A stretch of DNA of 64,000 nt from Cryobacterium lactosi (GCF_004403945.1 NZ_SOHM01000047.1:1-64000); one strand, 5' to 3'. Numbered from the stretch's first letter, positions 14,761 through 23,802 are shown. Numbers and translations: made by a program. The notes: generated by a model from the letters alone, not told the origin.

Positions 14761-15804
14761 CTACCCAGCCGCCTGCAGCGGCCCTACCACCGCCGCCACG
14801 GTGTCGGAGCGGTAGGCCTCCTGCAGGGCCGGCAGCGCCTCCCAGTCCAGGTTCACGATCGACTGCCCGTCGGCAGACGTGCCGGTACCCGTGGTGGGGA
14901 TGGTGAAGAAGCTCACGTCGCCCTCCCGCACCTCCCGCAGTTCCACGCCCAGGCTCACCAGGTCGGTGGCCGAGAGCTCCGCGTCGATCGCCAGGTTGGG
15001 GCTGACCGCCTCCACCACCCCGCCCATCGTGGCCGGACTCGCCAGCACCGACTTCTGCATCAGCCCGCTGAGCAGCGCCCGGATCAGCAGTTGCTGGTTG
15101 CGCACCCGCTGGAAGTCCCCGTCGGTGAACGCGTAGCGCTCCCGGGCGAAGGCCAGCGCCTCGGTGCCGGTGAGGTGCTGCGCCCCCTGCGGGAACGTGT
15201 GCCCAGCCAGATGGTACGAATCGAAGGCGATGGGGTTGTCGATGTCCACGCCGCCGAGCGCATCCGTCAGCGCGGCGAACCCGGCGAAGTCCACCACCGC
15301 CACATGGTCGATGCGCGAGCCCAGCAGCCCCTCCACCGTCTGAACCGCCAGCGGCACCCCGCCGTAGGACAGCGCCGCGTTGATCTTCGCCTCGCCGTGG
15401 CCGGGGATCTCCAGCCAGGTGTCGCGCGGGATCGACATCACCGACAGCGACTTGCGATCGGCCGGCACGTGCACGATCACGATGGTGTCGGAGCGTTGCC
15501 CGCTGAGGTTGGCGATCGACCCGGTGCTGGCGCCCCGGCTGTCCGAGCCCAGCAACAGAAAATTCAGCGCGGATGCCGCCGCGCCGGTCGCCACCGGCGG
15601 CCGCACCGACTCGTCGGCCGGGAACGCCGCGGGAATCTTCTCCACCGACTCGAAGCTCCTCGAGAGGTTCCACACCGTCACCGCGGCCGCCCCCAGCACC
15701 ACAATCGCGAAAGCACTGAACACAACAAAGACAATCCGCCAGGCCCGGCTGCCGCGCGCAGGCCGAGTCTGATGGCGCGTTGGCGCGTTCTGCACTTCGG
15801 GCAT
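14761..15804 (-). CDS. LytR-CpsA-Psr family glycopolymer ligase
   Basis: 347 residues. ATG at 15804 is preceded by AGGAGG with good spacing; an upstream ATG at 15915 would add 37 unlikely residues. One N-terminal membrane helix (about 25-48), then the extracytoplasmic LCP domain: LLLGSDSRG, SDTIVIVHVPADRKSLSVMS, IPRDTWLEIPGHGEAKINAA, and GSRIDHVAVVDFAGF. LCP enzymes attach undecaprenyl-phosphate-linked glycopolymers (teichoic acid, capsule, arabinogalactan) to peptidoglycan. At the edge of an exopolysaccharide cluster, it may anchor that polymer to the wall. The conserved Asp and Arg residues are present. Confidence 0.92.
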   Translation of the reverse strand: MPEVQNAPTRHQTRPARGSRAWRIVFVVFSAFAIVVLGAAAVTVWNLSRSFESVEKIPAAFPADESVRPPVATGAAASALNFLLLGSDSRGASTGSIANLSGQRSDTIVIVHVPADRKSLSVMSIPRDTWLEIPGHGEAKINAALSYGGVPLAVQTVEGLLGSRIDHVAVVDFAGFAALTDALGGVDIDNPIAFDSYHLAGHTFPQGAQHLTGTEALAFARERYAFTDGDFQRVRNQQLLIRALLSGLMQKSVLASPATMGGVVEAVSPNLAIDAELSATDLVSLGVELREVREGDVSFFTIPTTGTGTSADGQSIVNLDWEALPALQEAYRSDTVAAVVGPLQAAG

Positions 15805-15943
15805 CGGGTTGCCTCCTGCGGACCGGTAGGGGTGCGGTGCGCACACCATAGACCGCCGATTCAGGCCCGGATAGTGTCCTCCATTGTGCCGACACCCGAA
15901 TTGGGGGTCACCCATTTGGGGTGCAAATCCCCCGCTCCCCCAT

Positions 15944-15949
15944 TAGAGT
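15944..15949 (+). promoter_or_regulatory. -10 box TAGAGT of a putative leaderless small ORF
   Basis: TAGAGT is exactly 6 nt before the ATG at 15956. G-rich and C-rich runs (15903-15941) lie upstream where an operator could sit. Confidence 0.4.
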
Positions 15950-15955
15950 CGCTGC

Positions 15956-16096
15956 ATGGGAATCCGACGACGAACTCGTCGGATTCGCCGTTGGTACCGA
16001 CGACACGAACAGAGCAGCGGGATGCTTGCCGCCCGTGTGATTCTCATTGCGCTGGCCGCTTGCACAGCACTAACAATCGCTCTCATCGCCATGTAA
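15956..16096 (+). CDS. Small Arg-rich single-pass membrane protein (hypothetical)
   Basis: 46 residues, ATG at 15956 to TAA at 16094-16096. The first 18 residues hold about ten arginines (MGIRRRTRRIRRWYRRHEQ) and are followed by a hydrophobic helix (AARVILIALAACTALTIALI). This positive-inside single-span layout is protein-like. No ribosome binding site is seen, but a TAGAGT box stands at the spacing that recurs before leaderless genes in this window. It is divergent from the LCP gene. No family recognised; it could be a chance ORF. Confidence 0.45.
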   Translation: MGIRRRTRRIRRWYRRHEQSSGMLAARVILIALAACTALTIALIAM

Positions 16097-16357
16097 CGCC
16101 TCATCACCGCTTCACATATCCCCGACTGCAGTAGACGCCATTTACATTCGGCCCCCAGAAATCCCGTTCTGTTGGCGAGCGTCGGCTAGATGTGCCAGTG
16201 AGGCATTCTTGGCGGTTGCGGAGGCCCAGTCAGTGAGCCTCTTAGAGGCTCCCGCCCTGCCGTCAGGTCCGCTTACGGCGAGAAGATTCGTCGTCGAGCA
16301 GCTCGCGTTATCAGATGCCCGGGAAATGAGGTCTCCGCAAAAGCGTTTAGCTTTAGG

Positions 16358-17134
16358 CTACGGTTCCCGCCGCGCGCCCGCGGCATCAAGCAACGGGATT
16401 ACTTGGGTCGCGATGAAAGCGTGCCCTTCGTCGTCAGGGTGCACGTTGTCGCTCCCAATGAAGCGTCCATTTTCACCGGTGAGCCAGCCAAGCCGGATCG
16501 GTGAGGCGAAGTTCGCACCAATCGCTGCTGCCCTGGCTTCCAAATGCGCGTCCAACTGCAGAAGCACCTCGGACGGCTGGTCGTCCCGCCAAAAAGGGCC
16601 GAGAATAACCAGGTTTGCGTCGGGCCAGCGACCTTGGAGACGAGCAATGAACGCGTCTGCAGCCAGGGCATTCTCGGCCGGCGTCGCGCGATAGTCATTC
16701 GCGCCCGCTGCCAGCACGATTACATTCGCGAGTGAGCCGGGGCGAGTAGAGTCCAAGGCTGCATTCAGACCTCGACCGTCAGCCTCACCATTGATGTAGC
16801 CTGCGCCACTACTCGACTCAACTGAGGCTGTGCAACCCAGTTCCACACAGGCAATGGCCGGCCAGCCAACGTCATCGACTCCTCCCATTTCGGAACCGCC
16901 CGTGTAGGAATCGCCAAAGAATTTCACGGCGGGCGGCGCCACCCGGGCGGTTCCATATGTAGGGATTGGGCCGGCTGTCGCGGTCGGATCAGCATTCGAT
17001 TGCGCGCTACCCAATGCGAATGTAGTGAGTGCCACCACGGCTACAGCGATTAGACCAAGCCCTCCAATTTTGAAAGAGCGCATGCTCGTAGATTCGCGGA
17101 GATTCCTGCGACCTCGTCGATTCCCCCATGCCAT
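16358..17134 (-). CDS. Secreted SGNH/GDSL-type hydrolase
   Basis: 258 residues. An Arg-rich n-region and hydrophobic stretch (GLGLIAVAVVALTTFALG) form a signal peptide or anchor. The SGNH blocks are in order: block I FFGDSYTGG with nucleophile Ser, block II Gly in SSGAGYING, block III GANDYR with Asn, and block V DNVHPDDEGH with Asp and His. It should act outside the membrane as an esterase, lipase or glycan deacetylase; in a glycan cluster a deacetylase is a natural guess. TAGGCT 6 nt before the ATG at 17134 supports this start; ATG 17083 is the alternative. Confidence 0.85.
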   Translation of the reverse strand: MAWGNRRGRRNLRESTSMRSFKIGGLGLIAVAVVALTTFALGSAQSNADPTATAGPIPTYGTARVAPPAVKFFGDSYTGGSEMGGVDDVGWPAIACVELGCTASVESSSGAGYINGEADGRGLNAALDSTRPGSLANVIVLAAGANDYRATPAENALAADAFIARLQGRWPDANLVILGPFWRDDQPSEVLLQLDAHLEARAAAIGANFASPIRLGWLTGENGRFIGSDNVHPDDEGHAFIATQVIPLLDAAGARREP

Positions 17135-17140
17135 GGGCTT

Positions 17141-17146
17141 AGCCTA
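17141..17146 (-). promoter_or_regulatory. -10 box TAGGCT of a putative leaderless SGNH hydrolase transcript
   Basis: Minus strand TAGGCT followed by AAGCCC and ATG. The same hexamer with the same spacing precedes the lipoprotein gene at 17397. Confidence 0.4.
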
Positions 17147-17384
17147 TCGGAGCGCCAGTTGCGAGACGACGAGGAACATATCCTTCTCCTCTGGTTGCAT
17201 CGCCAATATATTCCCGACCGTCGTTCCCTTTGGTACTTCGCATACGGGATTTGCACCGACTATTAGACCCCTAAACGCAGGACTCCGCGTTCTCCGCTTC
17301 TCAAGTGCCGATTGTTGCCGTCGAAATCTCTCATGGCGTTTTGAGTCAGGCGTTGAGTATCGACGTTTCGCTGGGCCCATTCGG

Positions 17385-17390
17385 TAGGCT
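17385..17390 (+). promoter_or_regulatory. -10 box TAGGCT of a putative leaderless lipoprotein transcript
   Basis: TAGGCT, then CTCCCA, then the ATG at 17397. No ribosome binding site. Confidence 0.4.
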
Positions 17391-17396
17391 CTCCCA

Positions 17397-17777
17397 ATGC
17401 GTCTACTAGCTCCGGCAATACTCATGTGCAGCGTCCTTTTGCTCTCTAGCTGCGCCAGCGCCGACACACCAACCATTGCGGTTCCGTCGAGGACGGCAAC
17501 CGCCACCCCTGCGCCTACGACGCTGACCGAACCGCAGCTCCTCGACAAGCAGACCAAGACCATGGTGAACCTCTACAGCCAGGTGGTCTGCACCAACCTT
17601 GCTGATCACCCCGACCTCGACCTCAACTACGCCGTCGACAAGGTGCTGGCCACCTACGCCACCGAGGGTCTCTCCGAGGAGTCTCGAGTGGAACTCGCCC
17701 ACCGCGTGCTAGAACAGTCCGCAGCTAAGAGCTGCCCGGATCAGAGCGGACGCGTCGCAGCCGACCTCACAGAGTGA
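17397..17777 (+). CDS. Small lipoprotein of unknown function
   Basis: 126 residues. A signal peptide with lipobox LLSSC (Cys at about residue 19) indicates lipid anchoring on the outer face of the membrane. A Thr/Pro/Ala-rich spacer (PTIAVPSRTATATPAPTT) leads to a mostly helical domain (about 45-126) with two more Cys (VVCTN and KSCPD) that may form a disulfide. No known family recognised. It stands alone with its own promoter, facing the HAD/ugd operon. Confidence 0.75.
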   Translation: MRLLAPAILMCSVLLLSSCASADTPTIAVPSRTATATPAPTTLTEPQLLDKQTKTMVNLYSQVVCTNLADHPDLDLNYAVDKVLATYATEGLSEESRVELAHRVLEQSAAKSCPDQSGRVAADLTE

Positions 17778-17933
17778 AGCTCCGGTGCTAGCGCCATCGA
17801 GTCCGTCCGGCTGAGGGTCGCCCTTTCGGCGGCACCGGGGTATCTTGACACCGATCGCGGCGCTTACCCCGCTTCTTTCACGCGCCGGGCCCGCCGGCGC
17901 GGCAAGCACATGCTCCCCGAAGAGGATGCACCT

Positions 17934-18098
17934 ATGCCGTCAACCCGTTTTGGCCTTCGTCGGTGGTTCGAGCGCGAAATCACAGCGCCACTCACCGCGA
18001 TGTACGGCCGCATCGACGAACATCTGCTCGACGCTTCAGCCGACCAGGCACCGCCGCCGAACTCCTCTAAGGGCGCACTATCGCCAAGGTCGGAATGA
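17934..18098 (+). CDS. Small hypothetical protein
   Basis: 54 residues from ATG 17934, preceded by AGAGGA seven bases upstream. Begins MPSTRFGLRRWFEREITAP and continues with an amphipathic helix (MYGRIDEHLLDA), then a low-complexity tail. The tail overlaps the 3' end of the HAD gene on the other strand by 32 bp. No family recognised. Start signals are reasonable, but coding status is uncertain. Confidence 0.4.
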   Translation: MPSTRFGLRRWFEREITAPLTAMYGRIDEHLLDASADQAPPPNSSKGALSPRSE

Positions 18099-18843
18099 GC
18101 TCATCAAGGAATGCCGCGGTGTCGTTCCAGTTCTCGACGGCGACGCAGTCAACGCCCAGAGCCTTCACCGGGTAATCATTCCCATTCTCATCCAGTCTGT
18201 CCCCCACAAATAGCATCTCGTCGAGGGGAATGCCGGTGAGTTCGGCGAGCCGATTCATGCCGTACGCCTTGTCAATGCCCCGCCGGGTAATGTCTACGGA
18301 GGTGGAGCCTCCCGAGCGCACTTCAAGGTCGGGCAGCAACGCCTGAACGGACTCGCGAAGCGCCGTCTTCTTTGCACCATCTGTGTCCCACTGGGTCTTC
18401 GCTGCCACCGGCGCCGCTTGCCCGAGGGCGGAGAAGGTGATCTGCGAACCGCGGTCCTCAAGAATCGGACCCCAGGTCTCGCTCTCCCAGTAACCGAGCT
18501 CGCGGGCGATCGCTTCCACAGCGGCCAAGGCGCGCCACTTCTGATCATCGGTCAAATTCTCGGCATAGACCTGCTGCCACTCCCCCGCACTGTGGCGGTA
18601 ATACTGAGTGCCGCAGGTAGGCATGAGGTGCAGACGCGCAAGCGCGGACTCGTCCACATCAGCCAGGTTATCCACGACCTGCATGGTGAACTGAGCGAAT
18701 TGGCCGCCCGAGATCACGCACACTTCCGCTACGTCCAACAGCCGCACGAGAAGTGCCGCCATACGCGGATCGATCGGTGACTTAGACGGCGCGAGGGTGT
18801 CGTCCAGGTCGAAGGCGACCAAACGAGGGTTCTGCAATGCCAT
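18067..18843 (-). CDS. HAD-IIB family phosphatase, phosphomannomutase-like
   Basis: 258 residues. HAD motif I DLDDTLAPSKSPID (nucleophile Asp and acid Asp), motif II in VISGGQ, the family lysine near GIDKAYGM, and motif IV FVGDRLDENGND, all in HAD-IIB (Cof/PMM) order. Eukaryotic phosphomannomutases share this layout, so it may provide mannose-1-phosphate for the GDP-mannose needed by gmd and fcl nearby, or it may act as a sugar phosphatase. Its ATG directly abuts the ugd stop (TAAATG), so the two are co-translated. Confidence 0.82.
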   Translation of the reverse strand: MALQNPRLVAFDLDDTLAPSKSPIDPRMAALLVRLLDVAEVCVISGGQFAQFTMQVVDNLADVDESALARLHLMPTCGTQYYRHSAGEWQQVYAENLTDDQKWRALAAVEAIARELGYWESETWGPILEDRGSQITFSALGQAAPVAAKTQWDTDGAKKTALRESVQALLPDLEVRSGGSTSVDITRRGIDKAYGMNRLAELTGIPLDEMLFVGDRLDENGNDYPVKALGVDCVAVENWNDTAAFLDELIPTLAIVRP

Positions 18844-20157
18844 TTAGGGACGGCCCAATCCGTAGTAGGTCCAGCCGGCGGCTCGCCAAGCTGCTGCATC
18901 GAGGGTGTTCCGACCGTCGACAATTGTTCGGGTGTTCACAAGACCAGCGGCCCATTCCGGGTCGATCGACTTGAATTCTGGCCACTCGGTGACCAGCACG
19001 ACAGCGTCTGCGCCGCGAAGGGTCTCTTCGAGATCCGTGGCGTAGGTGATCTGGGGGTGACGTGACCGTGAGTTCTCGATGGCTTGCGGGTCGGTGGCGA
19101 CCACGTCGGCGCCCAGTCCTCGCAATTGCACGGCAACGTCGAGGGCGGGCGAGTCACGCACGTCGTCGGAGTGAGGCTTGAAACTTAGCCCGAGGACAGC
19201 GACCTTGGCGTTGTAGACCGGGCGGTCGAGGGCCGATACCGCGAGGTCGACAACGCGCTGGCGTCGGCGGAGGTTGATGGCATCAACCTCCTTGAGGAAG
19301 GCGACGGATTCGCCGCGCCCAAGTTCTTCGGCCCGTGCAGTAAATGCGCGGATATCCTTGGGCAGGCATCCGCCACCAAAACCAACACCGGCATTTAAGA
19401 AACGGCGCCCAATACGCGTGTCGTAGCCGATGGCGTCGGCCAGCTGGGTGACATCGGCGCCGGAGACCTCGGCGATTTCGGCCATGGCGTTGATGAAACT
19501 AATCTTGGTCGCCAGGAATGCGTTCGCGGCGACCTTGACAAGCTCGGCAGTGGCATAGTCGGTAACTACCAGCGGGGTCTTAGCACCCACGGCGGAAGCG
19601 TAGACCTCGTTGAGCTGAGCGACCGCTCGATCCCCGCTCGGTCCCTGAGGCACCCCATAGACGAGTCGGTCTGGTGCAATTGTGTCCTGCACTGCAAATC
19701 CTTCGCGCAGGAACTCGGGGTTCCAAGCGAGCGCCGCGCCTGCCCCGGAAGCCTCGACGACCAGCGCGAGACGGGCGGCGGTGCCCACCGGCACCGTGCT
19801 CTTGCCGACCACGAGGTCGCCTGCCTTAAGGTGCGGCAAGAGCGCCTCTACTGCCGCGTTGACATAGGTCAGGTCGGCGGCATAGCTTCCCTTTTTCTGC
19901 GGGGTTCCCACAGCAACGAAGTGCACCTCAGCGCCGGCTGCGTCGGCGATCTCCGTACTGAAACGCAGCCGACCTGAGGCCATGGCGGACGTCAGCACTT
20001 CGGGTAGCCCCGGTTCGAAGAACGGGGTGCGCCCCTCGCTCAGAGCCGCGATTTTGGCCGCGTCGACGTCGATACCGACGACCTCATGCCCGAGCTCGGC
20101 CATAGCCGAAGCGTGCACAGCGCCGAGATAACCACAACCGATAACAGAAATTCTCAT
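18844..20157 (-). CDS. ugd: UDP-glucose 6-dehydrogenase
   Basis: 437 residues, typical for the family. N-terminal Rossmann motif GCGYLGAVHASAMAELGH, the catalytic cysteine in GVGFGGGCLPKDIRAF (about 260), and a C-terminal UDP-binding domain (SFKPHSDDVRDSPALD). It oxidises UDP-glucose to UDP-glucuronate with 2 NAD+, supplying uronic acid for exopolysaccharide. GGGGA lies before the ATG. It is the first gene of a two-gene unit with the HAD phosphatase. GDP-mannose dehydrogenase is related, but the neighbouring gmd and fcl already use GDP-mannose; UDP-glucose is more likely. Confidence 0.9.
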   Translation of the reverse strand: MRISVIGCGYLGAVHASAMAELGHEVVGIDVDAAKIAALSEGRTPFFEPGLPEVLTSAMASGRLRFSTEIADAAGAEVHFVAVGTPQKKGSYAADLTYVNAAVEALLPHLKAGDLVVGKSTVPVGTAARLALVVEASGAGAALAWNPEFLREGFAVQDTIAPDRLVYGVPQGPSGDRAVAQLNEVYASAVGAKTPLVVTDYATAELVKVAANAFLATKISFINAMAEIAEVSGADVTQLADAIGYDTRIGRRFLNAGVGFGGGCLPKDIRAFTARAEELGRGESVAFLKEVDAINLRRRQRVVDLAVSALDRPVYNAKVAVLGLSFKPHSDDVRDSPALDVAVQLRGLGADVVATDPQAIENSRSRHPQITYATDLEETLRGADAVVLVTEWPEFKSIDPEWAAGLVNTRTIVDGRNTLDAAAWRAAGWTYYGLGRP

Positions 20158-20242
20158 GCTTTTATCCCCATGTGACAGAGCCTACCGGCAGCACCTGAGG
20201 TGCCCGGGGGCGACGAGCGACTAGAAGCGTAGACGGCGCTTC

Positions 20243-20277
20243 TCAAAAAGAAGGCCCCGAACAGTATGTTCGGGGCC
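20243..20277 (-). terminator. Rho-independent terminator after the LAxTG protein gene
   Basis: GGCCCCGAAC (20253-20262) pairs with GTTCGGGGCC (20268-20277) around a 5-base loop. On the minus strand the stem is followed by TTCTTTTTGAG. It separates the surface-protein gene from ugd. Confidence 0.88.
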
Positions 20278-20346
20278 CTCTGTGATGCATGGCTAGCTAC
20301 CTCACGCAGTGTCGGAAGGTGGTGCCTCCAGCCTTACCGAGTTTGA

Positions 20347-20892
20347 CTACGCGTTGGAGCGCTGGCGACGCACAACGGTCAGAGCAACCATCAGTGCAAC
20401 GCCAAGCAGCAGGGCGCCAGCAGCCGCCCAGATCGCGAGCATCGGAGCGTCGTAACCGGTGCTGGCAAGGCCGCCATCGGTCGAGGTAGCGCCAGCGCCC
20501 GCGTCAGCGGCAGGAACGGTGATCGAGGCGGTGCCCACGGTGCCGGAGGTGAGGCCGGTGGCTGTGGTGGTGTAGGTGCCGGTCGCGTCAGCCGGAAGTG
20601 CAACGTTGACGCTGGCAGCACCAGCGGACGTTGCCGACTTGGTCAGCGAGACCGTGGCGGCCTTGACGACAGAGAGTGTGGCGGTACCAGACCCGGTTAC
20701 GGCGAACGAAACCGATTCGCCGGCGGTGAAGGATCCGTCGGTGAAGGCAACGGCGACCGTTGCCCCGGGTGCGACGGTGCCGGAGACAACGACGTTGCTC
20801 TCCGGTACATAGCCCGCTGCGTTAGCTGCGGCCGGAACTGCGAAAACTGCGAGAACCGCGAGTGCGGCTGCCGCTAAGGACTTTTTGAACAT
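20347..20892 (-). CDS. Small LAxTG-type sortase-anchored surface protein
   Basis: 181 residues. Sec signal peptide ending in AANAAG, an Ala/Thr/Val-rich beta domain of about 110 residues resembling one Ig-like fold (VVVSGTVAPGATVAV, FTAGESVSFAVTGSG), and a C-terminal sorting signal: LASTG, a hydrophobic helix, then RRQR. LAxTG is the motif of class E sortases of high-GC Gram-positives. The protein should end up linked to peptidoglycan. No sortase gene lies in the window. Its own terminator makes it a single-gene unit within the glycan cluster. Confidence 0.85.
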   Translation of the reverse strand: MFKKSLAAAALAVLAVFAVPAAANAAGYVPESNVVVSGTVAPGATVAVAFTDGSFTAGESVSFAVTGSGTATLSVVKAATVSLTKSATSAGAASVNVALPADATGTYTTTATGLTSGTVGTASITVPAADAGAGATSTDGGLASTGYDAPMLAIWAAAGALLLGVALMVALTVVRRQRSNA

Positions 20893-20992
20893 GGAGGTAC
20901 CCCCTGCTGATGTGCAATGAATGTGCCGACACTGGCGGTGCTTCGATTGAAGCTGTCCCCCGAGGAGGGGATACCCCCAACACTAGGGGATG

Positions 20993-22804
20993 TTAACAGC
21001 CGATATCCAGTTTCTTTGTTTCATTTCTGTGAATTACGGGTGTCATTTGCAACTCATTTTCTCCGGCGAACTGCTGTGGACCGAGCCAGTTATAGCGCAG
21101 GACCGTGCTCTGCCCGGGCGAAAGTTCGATAGCGATCGCGCTCACCTGATAGCCGTCGTCGCTTGCGGGAAGGTAGGGGACCGGTTGGCCGTCCTGCGAT
21201 AAGCCCAGGTTCTGCATATCAGGCGCTGCGTAGACGGAGACAATAGTCTTCACATTTCCGGGCGCAACACCGAACACCCCTCCACCCGTGACGTAACGGG
21301 GCAGGACTGTCGCGGCGTCGGCCGGCGCCGTGTTCGTGAGCGTGACCTCCACCGTGTAATTGGGCCGCCTATCGTTACGGCAGGTGACTTGCCCAATACT
21401 CGAGTTCACGTCGAGATAGGTTCCCATCTTGGCGCCGGTCGCATCGTTGAGATACAGCCCGAATCTCTGCGTCGCATCGTCGCTTATGGGCAGCGATCCG
21501 GCCAAACTGGTGTCCGCCAGAATCGCTTGCTCACCCTCAGAGGAGCTCCACACCAGCACGCGATGCTCAGCCCCGGCCTTACCCAGAGCAGTAATCAGTT
21601 TGACCGGATCGACGTCACCGCCGGCGACGGCCGAAAACACTGAGGCCGCCGCTGCTGCGAAGAAGGCGTCCTGGTCGGACGGCTCTGCGTAGCGCGCGTA
21701 CACATCGGTGAGTAGAAGACTGACGGCGTTTTCCGAACTAAGCACGTCTCCCGTTGGGAGCGTGATGGGGCCGGTAGCGGCGAGGATGTATCCCAGCGCT
21801 ACCGGATCGATGGACAGTACACCGTCGACCTGGACGCCATATTCCAGACGCCACATCTCCTGCGCCAGTTTGGCCGAGAGGGGAAAACTGGGCGTAAGGC
21901 CGACATTCAGCATGTACTGACCGGTTCTCTGGCTGTAGAGGTTGCCGGTGTCGGGGGGAAGATCAAGCACCGATTCAGCGTGACGGGGGAAGCTTGCACC
22001 GGGTGCCTGCTGAGTGAGTTGAATTGCCCCATTCTCGGTGTGGATCAATGCAACAGCACCAACAATGCCACCCGTGGAGCGAAGTTCGGCAGGATTCTGG
22101 AAAAGTACCGCGTAGTTTCGCGGGCCGTTGGCACCCAGCATGGCTGGAATAATCCGAACTGCTCTGTCGACGGCGCTAATGGAAACGGCAGCCTCGTCGA
22201 CTGCTGCGCTCAGCCTTCCCGCCGCGCCGGATACCTCGTCGAGGGTACCGTTCGTGTCGAGCGCACTAGCCTGTGTCTGCGCTGCGACTATCGCTGTCGC
22301 GGCCGAACTTATAGCTGGCTGTGCATCGATGAGCGGTTGCACGTCGATCGCGCCATCAACGGGGCGGAAGTCGTTGACCGAGATGCCGCCCGCTACTTCG
22401 GCGAGCGGAGCGATCCCGTTCTTGGCCAGATCGTCGACAACTGCCGCCAGCTGTCGAACGACGGCGAGGTTGGGCCCAAGCGCTGGGATTCCCTCGAATG
22501 CACGCCACACGGGATCACTGGTGAGAGCGGCCGCCGAGGCAGCGCGCTGGGTCAACTCCTCACCAGTAAGCCGAGCCCCGTCACCGTCACCGTCCACAAC
22601 CTGGCGTTGCATGGTGCTGGCCAGCGGAATCGCACCCTCAAGCTCTCCCCGAGCGAGGACAGCGCGAACGCCTACCCACGCTACCGACCCGAGAAGGACG
22701 ATAACCACCGCAAGCAAAACCAACAAAGCCGCCTTCTTGCGACCGCGCTTGGCACGCCTCCGATCGCGTCGGCGCGGCCGAGTCGAGGAGAGAGACTCCA
22801 CCAC
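20993..22804 (-). CDS. DUF4012 domain membrane-anchored protein
   Basis: 603 residues. A basic N-terminus (RRRDRRRAKRGRKK) precedes one membrane helix (about 26-46), and the rest should be extracytoplasmic. The DUF4012 core is recognisable at VLFQNPAELRSTGGIVGA (about 240), with following segments resembling LCP-like folds (VDGVLSIDPVALGYIL). DUF4012 proteins occur in actinobacterial exopolysaccharide loci; their biochemical role is not established. Its start codon abuts the fcl stop (22804/22805), so it is expressed with GDP-fucose synthesis. Confidence 0.85.
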   Translation of the reverse strand: MVESLSSTRPRRRDRRRAKRGRKKAALLVLLAVVIVLLGSVAWVGVRAVLARGELEGAIPLASTMQRQVVDGDGDGARLTGEELTQRAASAAALTSDPVWRAFEGIPALGPNLAVVRQLAAVVDDLAKNGIAPLAEVAGGISVNDFRPVDGAIDVQPLIDAQPAISSAATAIVAAQTQASALDTNGTLDEVSGAAGRLSAAVDEAAVSISAVDRAVRIIPAMLGANGPRNYAVLFQNPAELRSTGGIVGAVALIHTENGAIQLTQQAPGASFPRHAESVLDLPPDTGNLYSQRTGQYMLNVGLTPSFPLSAKLAQEMWRLEYGVQVDGVLSIDPVALGYILAATGPITLPTGDVLSSENAVSLLLTDVYARYAEPSDQDAFFAAAAASVFSAVAGGDVDPVKLITALGKAGAEHRVLVWSSSEGEQAILADTSLAGSLPISDDATQRFGLYLNDATGAKMGTYLDVNSSIGQVTCRNDRRPNYTVEVTLTNTAPADAATVLPRYVTGGGVFGVAPGNVKTIVSVYAAPDMQNLGLSQDGQPVPYLPASDDGYQVSAIAIELSPGQSTVLRYNWLGPQQFAGENELQMTPVIHRNETKKLDIGC

Positions 22805-23800
22805 CTACTCGCGCAGCGTGTCGGAGTGGGCCCGGTACCAGCCGACGGTTGAGCGGAGTCCGTCTTCGAGGCCGATTTTAGCGGTCCAGCCGGCCTGGGC
22901 GAGTTTGCTGACATCGAGCAGTTTCTGGGGGGTGCCGTCGGGCTTGTCGGTGTCCCACTCGGTGGTGCCGGTGAAGCCGACGACGCGGGCGATGGTTTCG
23001 GCGATCTCCCGGATGGTGACGTCGCTGCCGGTGCCGACGTTGACCTGGTCGGGCCCGTCGTAGTGCTCGAGCAGGTGCAGGCAGGCTTCGGCCATGTCGT
23101 CCACGTGCAGGAACTCCCGCCGCGGCGTGCCAGTGCCCCAGTTGGTAACACTGGTCGCACCCGACTGGGCGGCTTCGTCATACCGGCGGATCAGGGCCGG
23201 AAGCACATGCGAGCCCTTGGGCGAGAAGTTATCACCGGGCCCGTAGAGGTTGGTCGGCATCGCCGAGATCCACGGCAGGCCGTACTGCCGGCGGATCGCC
23301 TGGATCTGCAGGATCCCGGCGATCTTCGCGATCGCGTACGCGTCGTTCGTGGGCTCGAGGTGCCCGGTGAGAAGGGTGTCTTCCCGGATCGGCTGCGGCG
23401 CCAGACGCGGGTAAATGCACGACGAACCCAGAAACAACAGGCGTTCGACACCGTACTTGAGGGCAGCGTCGAGGACGTTGACCTGGATGCGCAGGTTGTC
23501 GCTAAGAAAATCCACCGGGTAGGTGCTGTTGGCCAGGATCCCGCCGACCTTCGCCGCAGCCAACACCACGTACCGGGGCGTAGTCTCGGCGAAGAACGCG
23601 AACACCGCGTCCCGGTCTTTCAGGTCCAGCTCAGCCGAGCTGCGGCCGACGAGGTCGGTGAAGCCTTCCGCTTCCAAGTGCCGCCAGATCGCGGAGCCGA
23701 CCAGGCCGCGATGCCCGGCCACATAGAACCGGGCATCCCGGTCCAGGGCCGCCGGGGTGAAGTCGACCTGGTCGCGGGTGTCCGTCGCCGTGTCAGTCAT
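22805..23800 (-). CDS. fcl: GDP-L-fucose synthase
   Basis: 331 residues, short-chain dehydrogenase fold. NADPH-binding GHRGLVGSAIWRHL near the N-terminus, the catalytic YxxxK as YAIAKIAG, SSCIYP, and the family signature GPGDNFSPKGSHVLPALIRR. It epimerises and reduces GDP-4-keto-6-deoxymannose to GDP-L-fucose, the second step after Gmd, whose gene ends 2 bp upstream. About 20 extra residues precede the Rossmann motif. Both catalytic motifs look intact. Confidence 0.94.
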   Translation of the reverse strand: MTDTATDTRDQVDFTPAALDRDARFYVAGHRGLVGSAIWRHLEAEGFTDLVGRSSAELDLKDRDAVFAFFAETTPRYVVLAAAKVGGILANSTYPVDFLSDNLRIQVNVLDAALKYGVERLLFLGSSCIYPRLAPQPIREDTLLTGHLEPTNDAYAIAKIAGILQIQAIRRQYGLPWISAMPTNLYGPGDNFSPKGSHVLPALIRRYDEAAQSGATSVTNWGTGTPRREFLHVDDMAEACLHLLEHYDGPDQVNVGTGSDVTIREIAETIARVVGFTGTTEWDTDKPDGTPQKLLDVSKLAQAGWTAKIGLEDGLRSTVGWYRAHSDTLRE

Positions 23801-23802
23801 GG

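Noticed and set aside
17050-17256. Short minus-strand frame upstream of the SGNH hydrolase
   Set aside because: It overlaps the promoter and the N-terminus of the SGNH gene in another frame and has no protein-like features.
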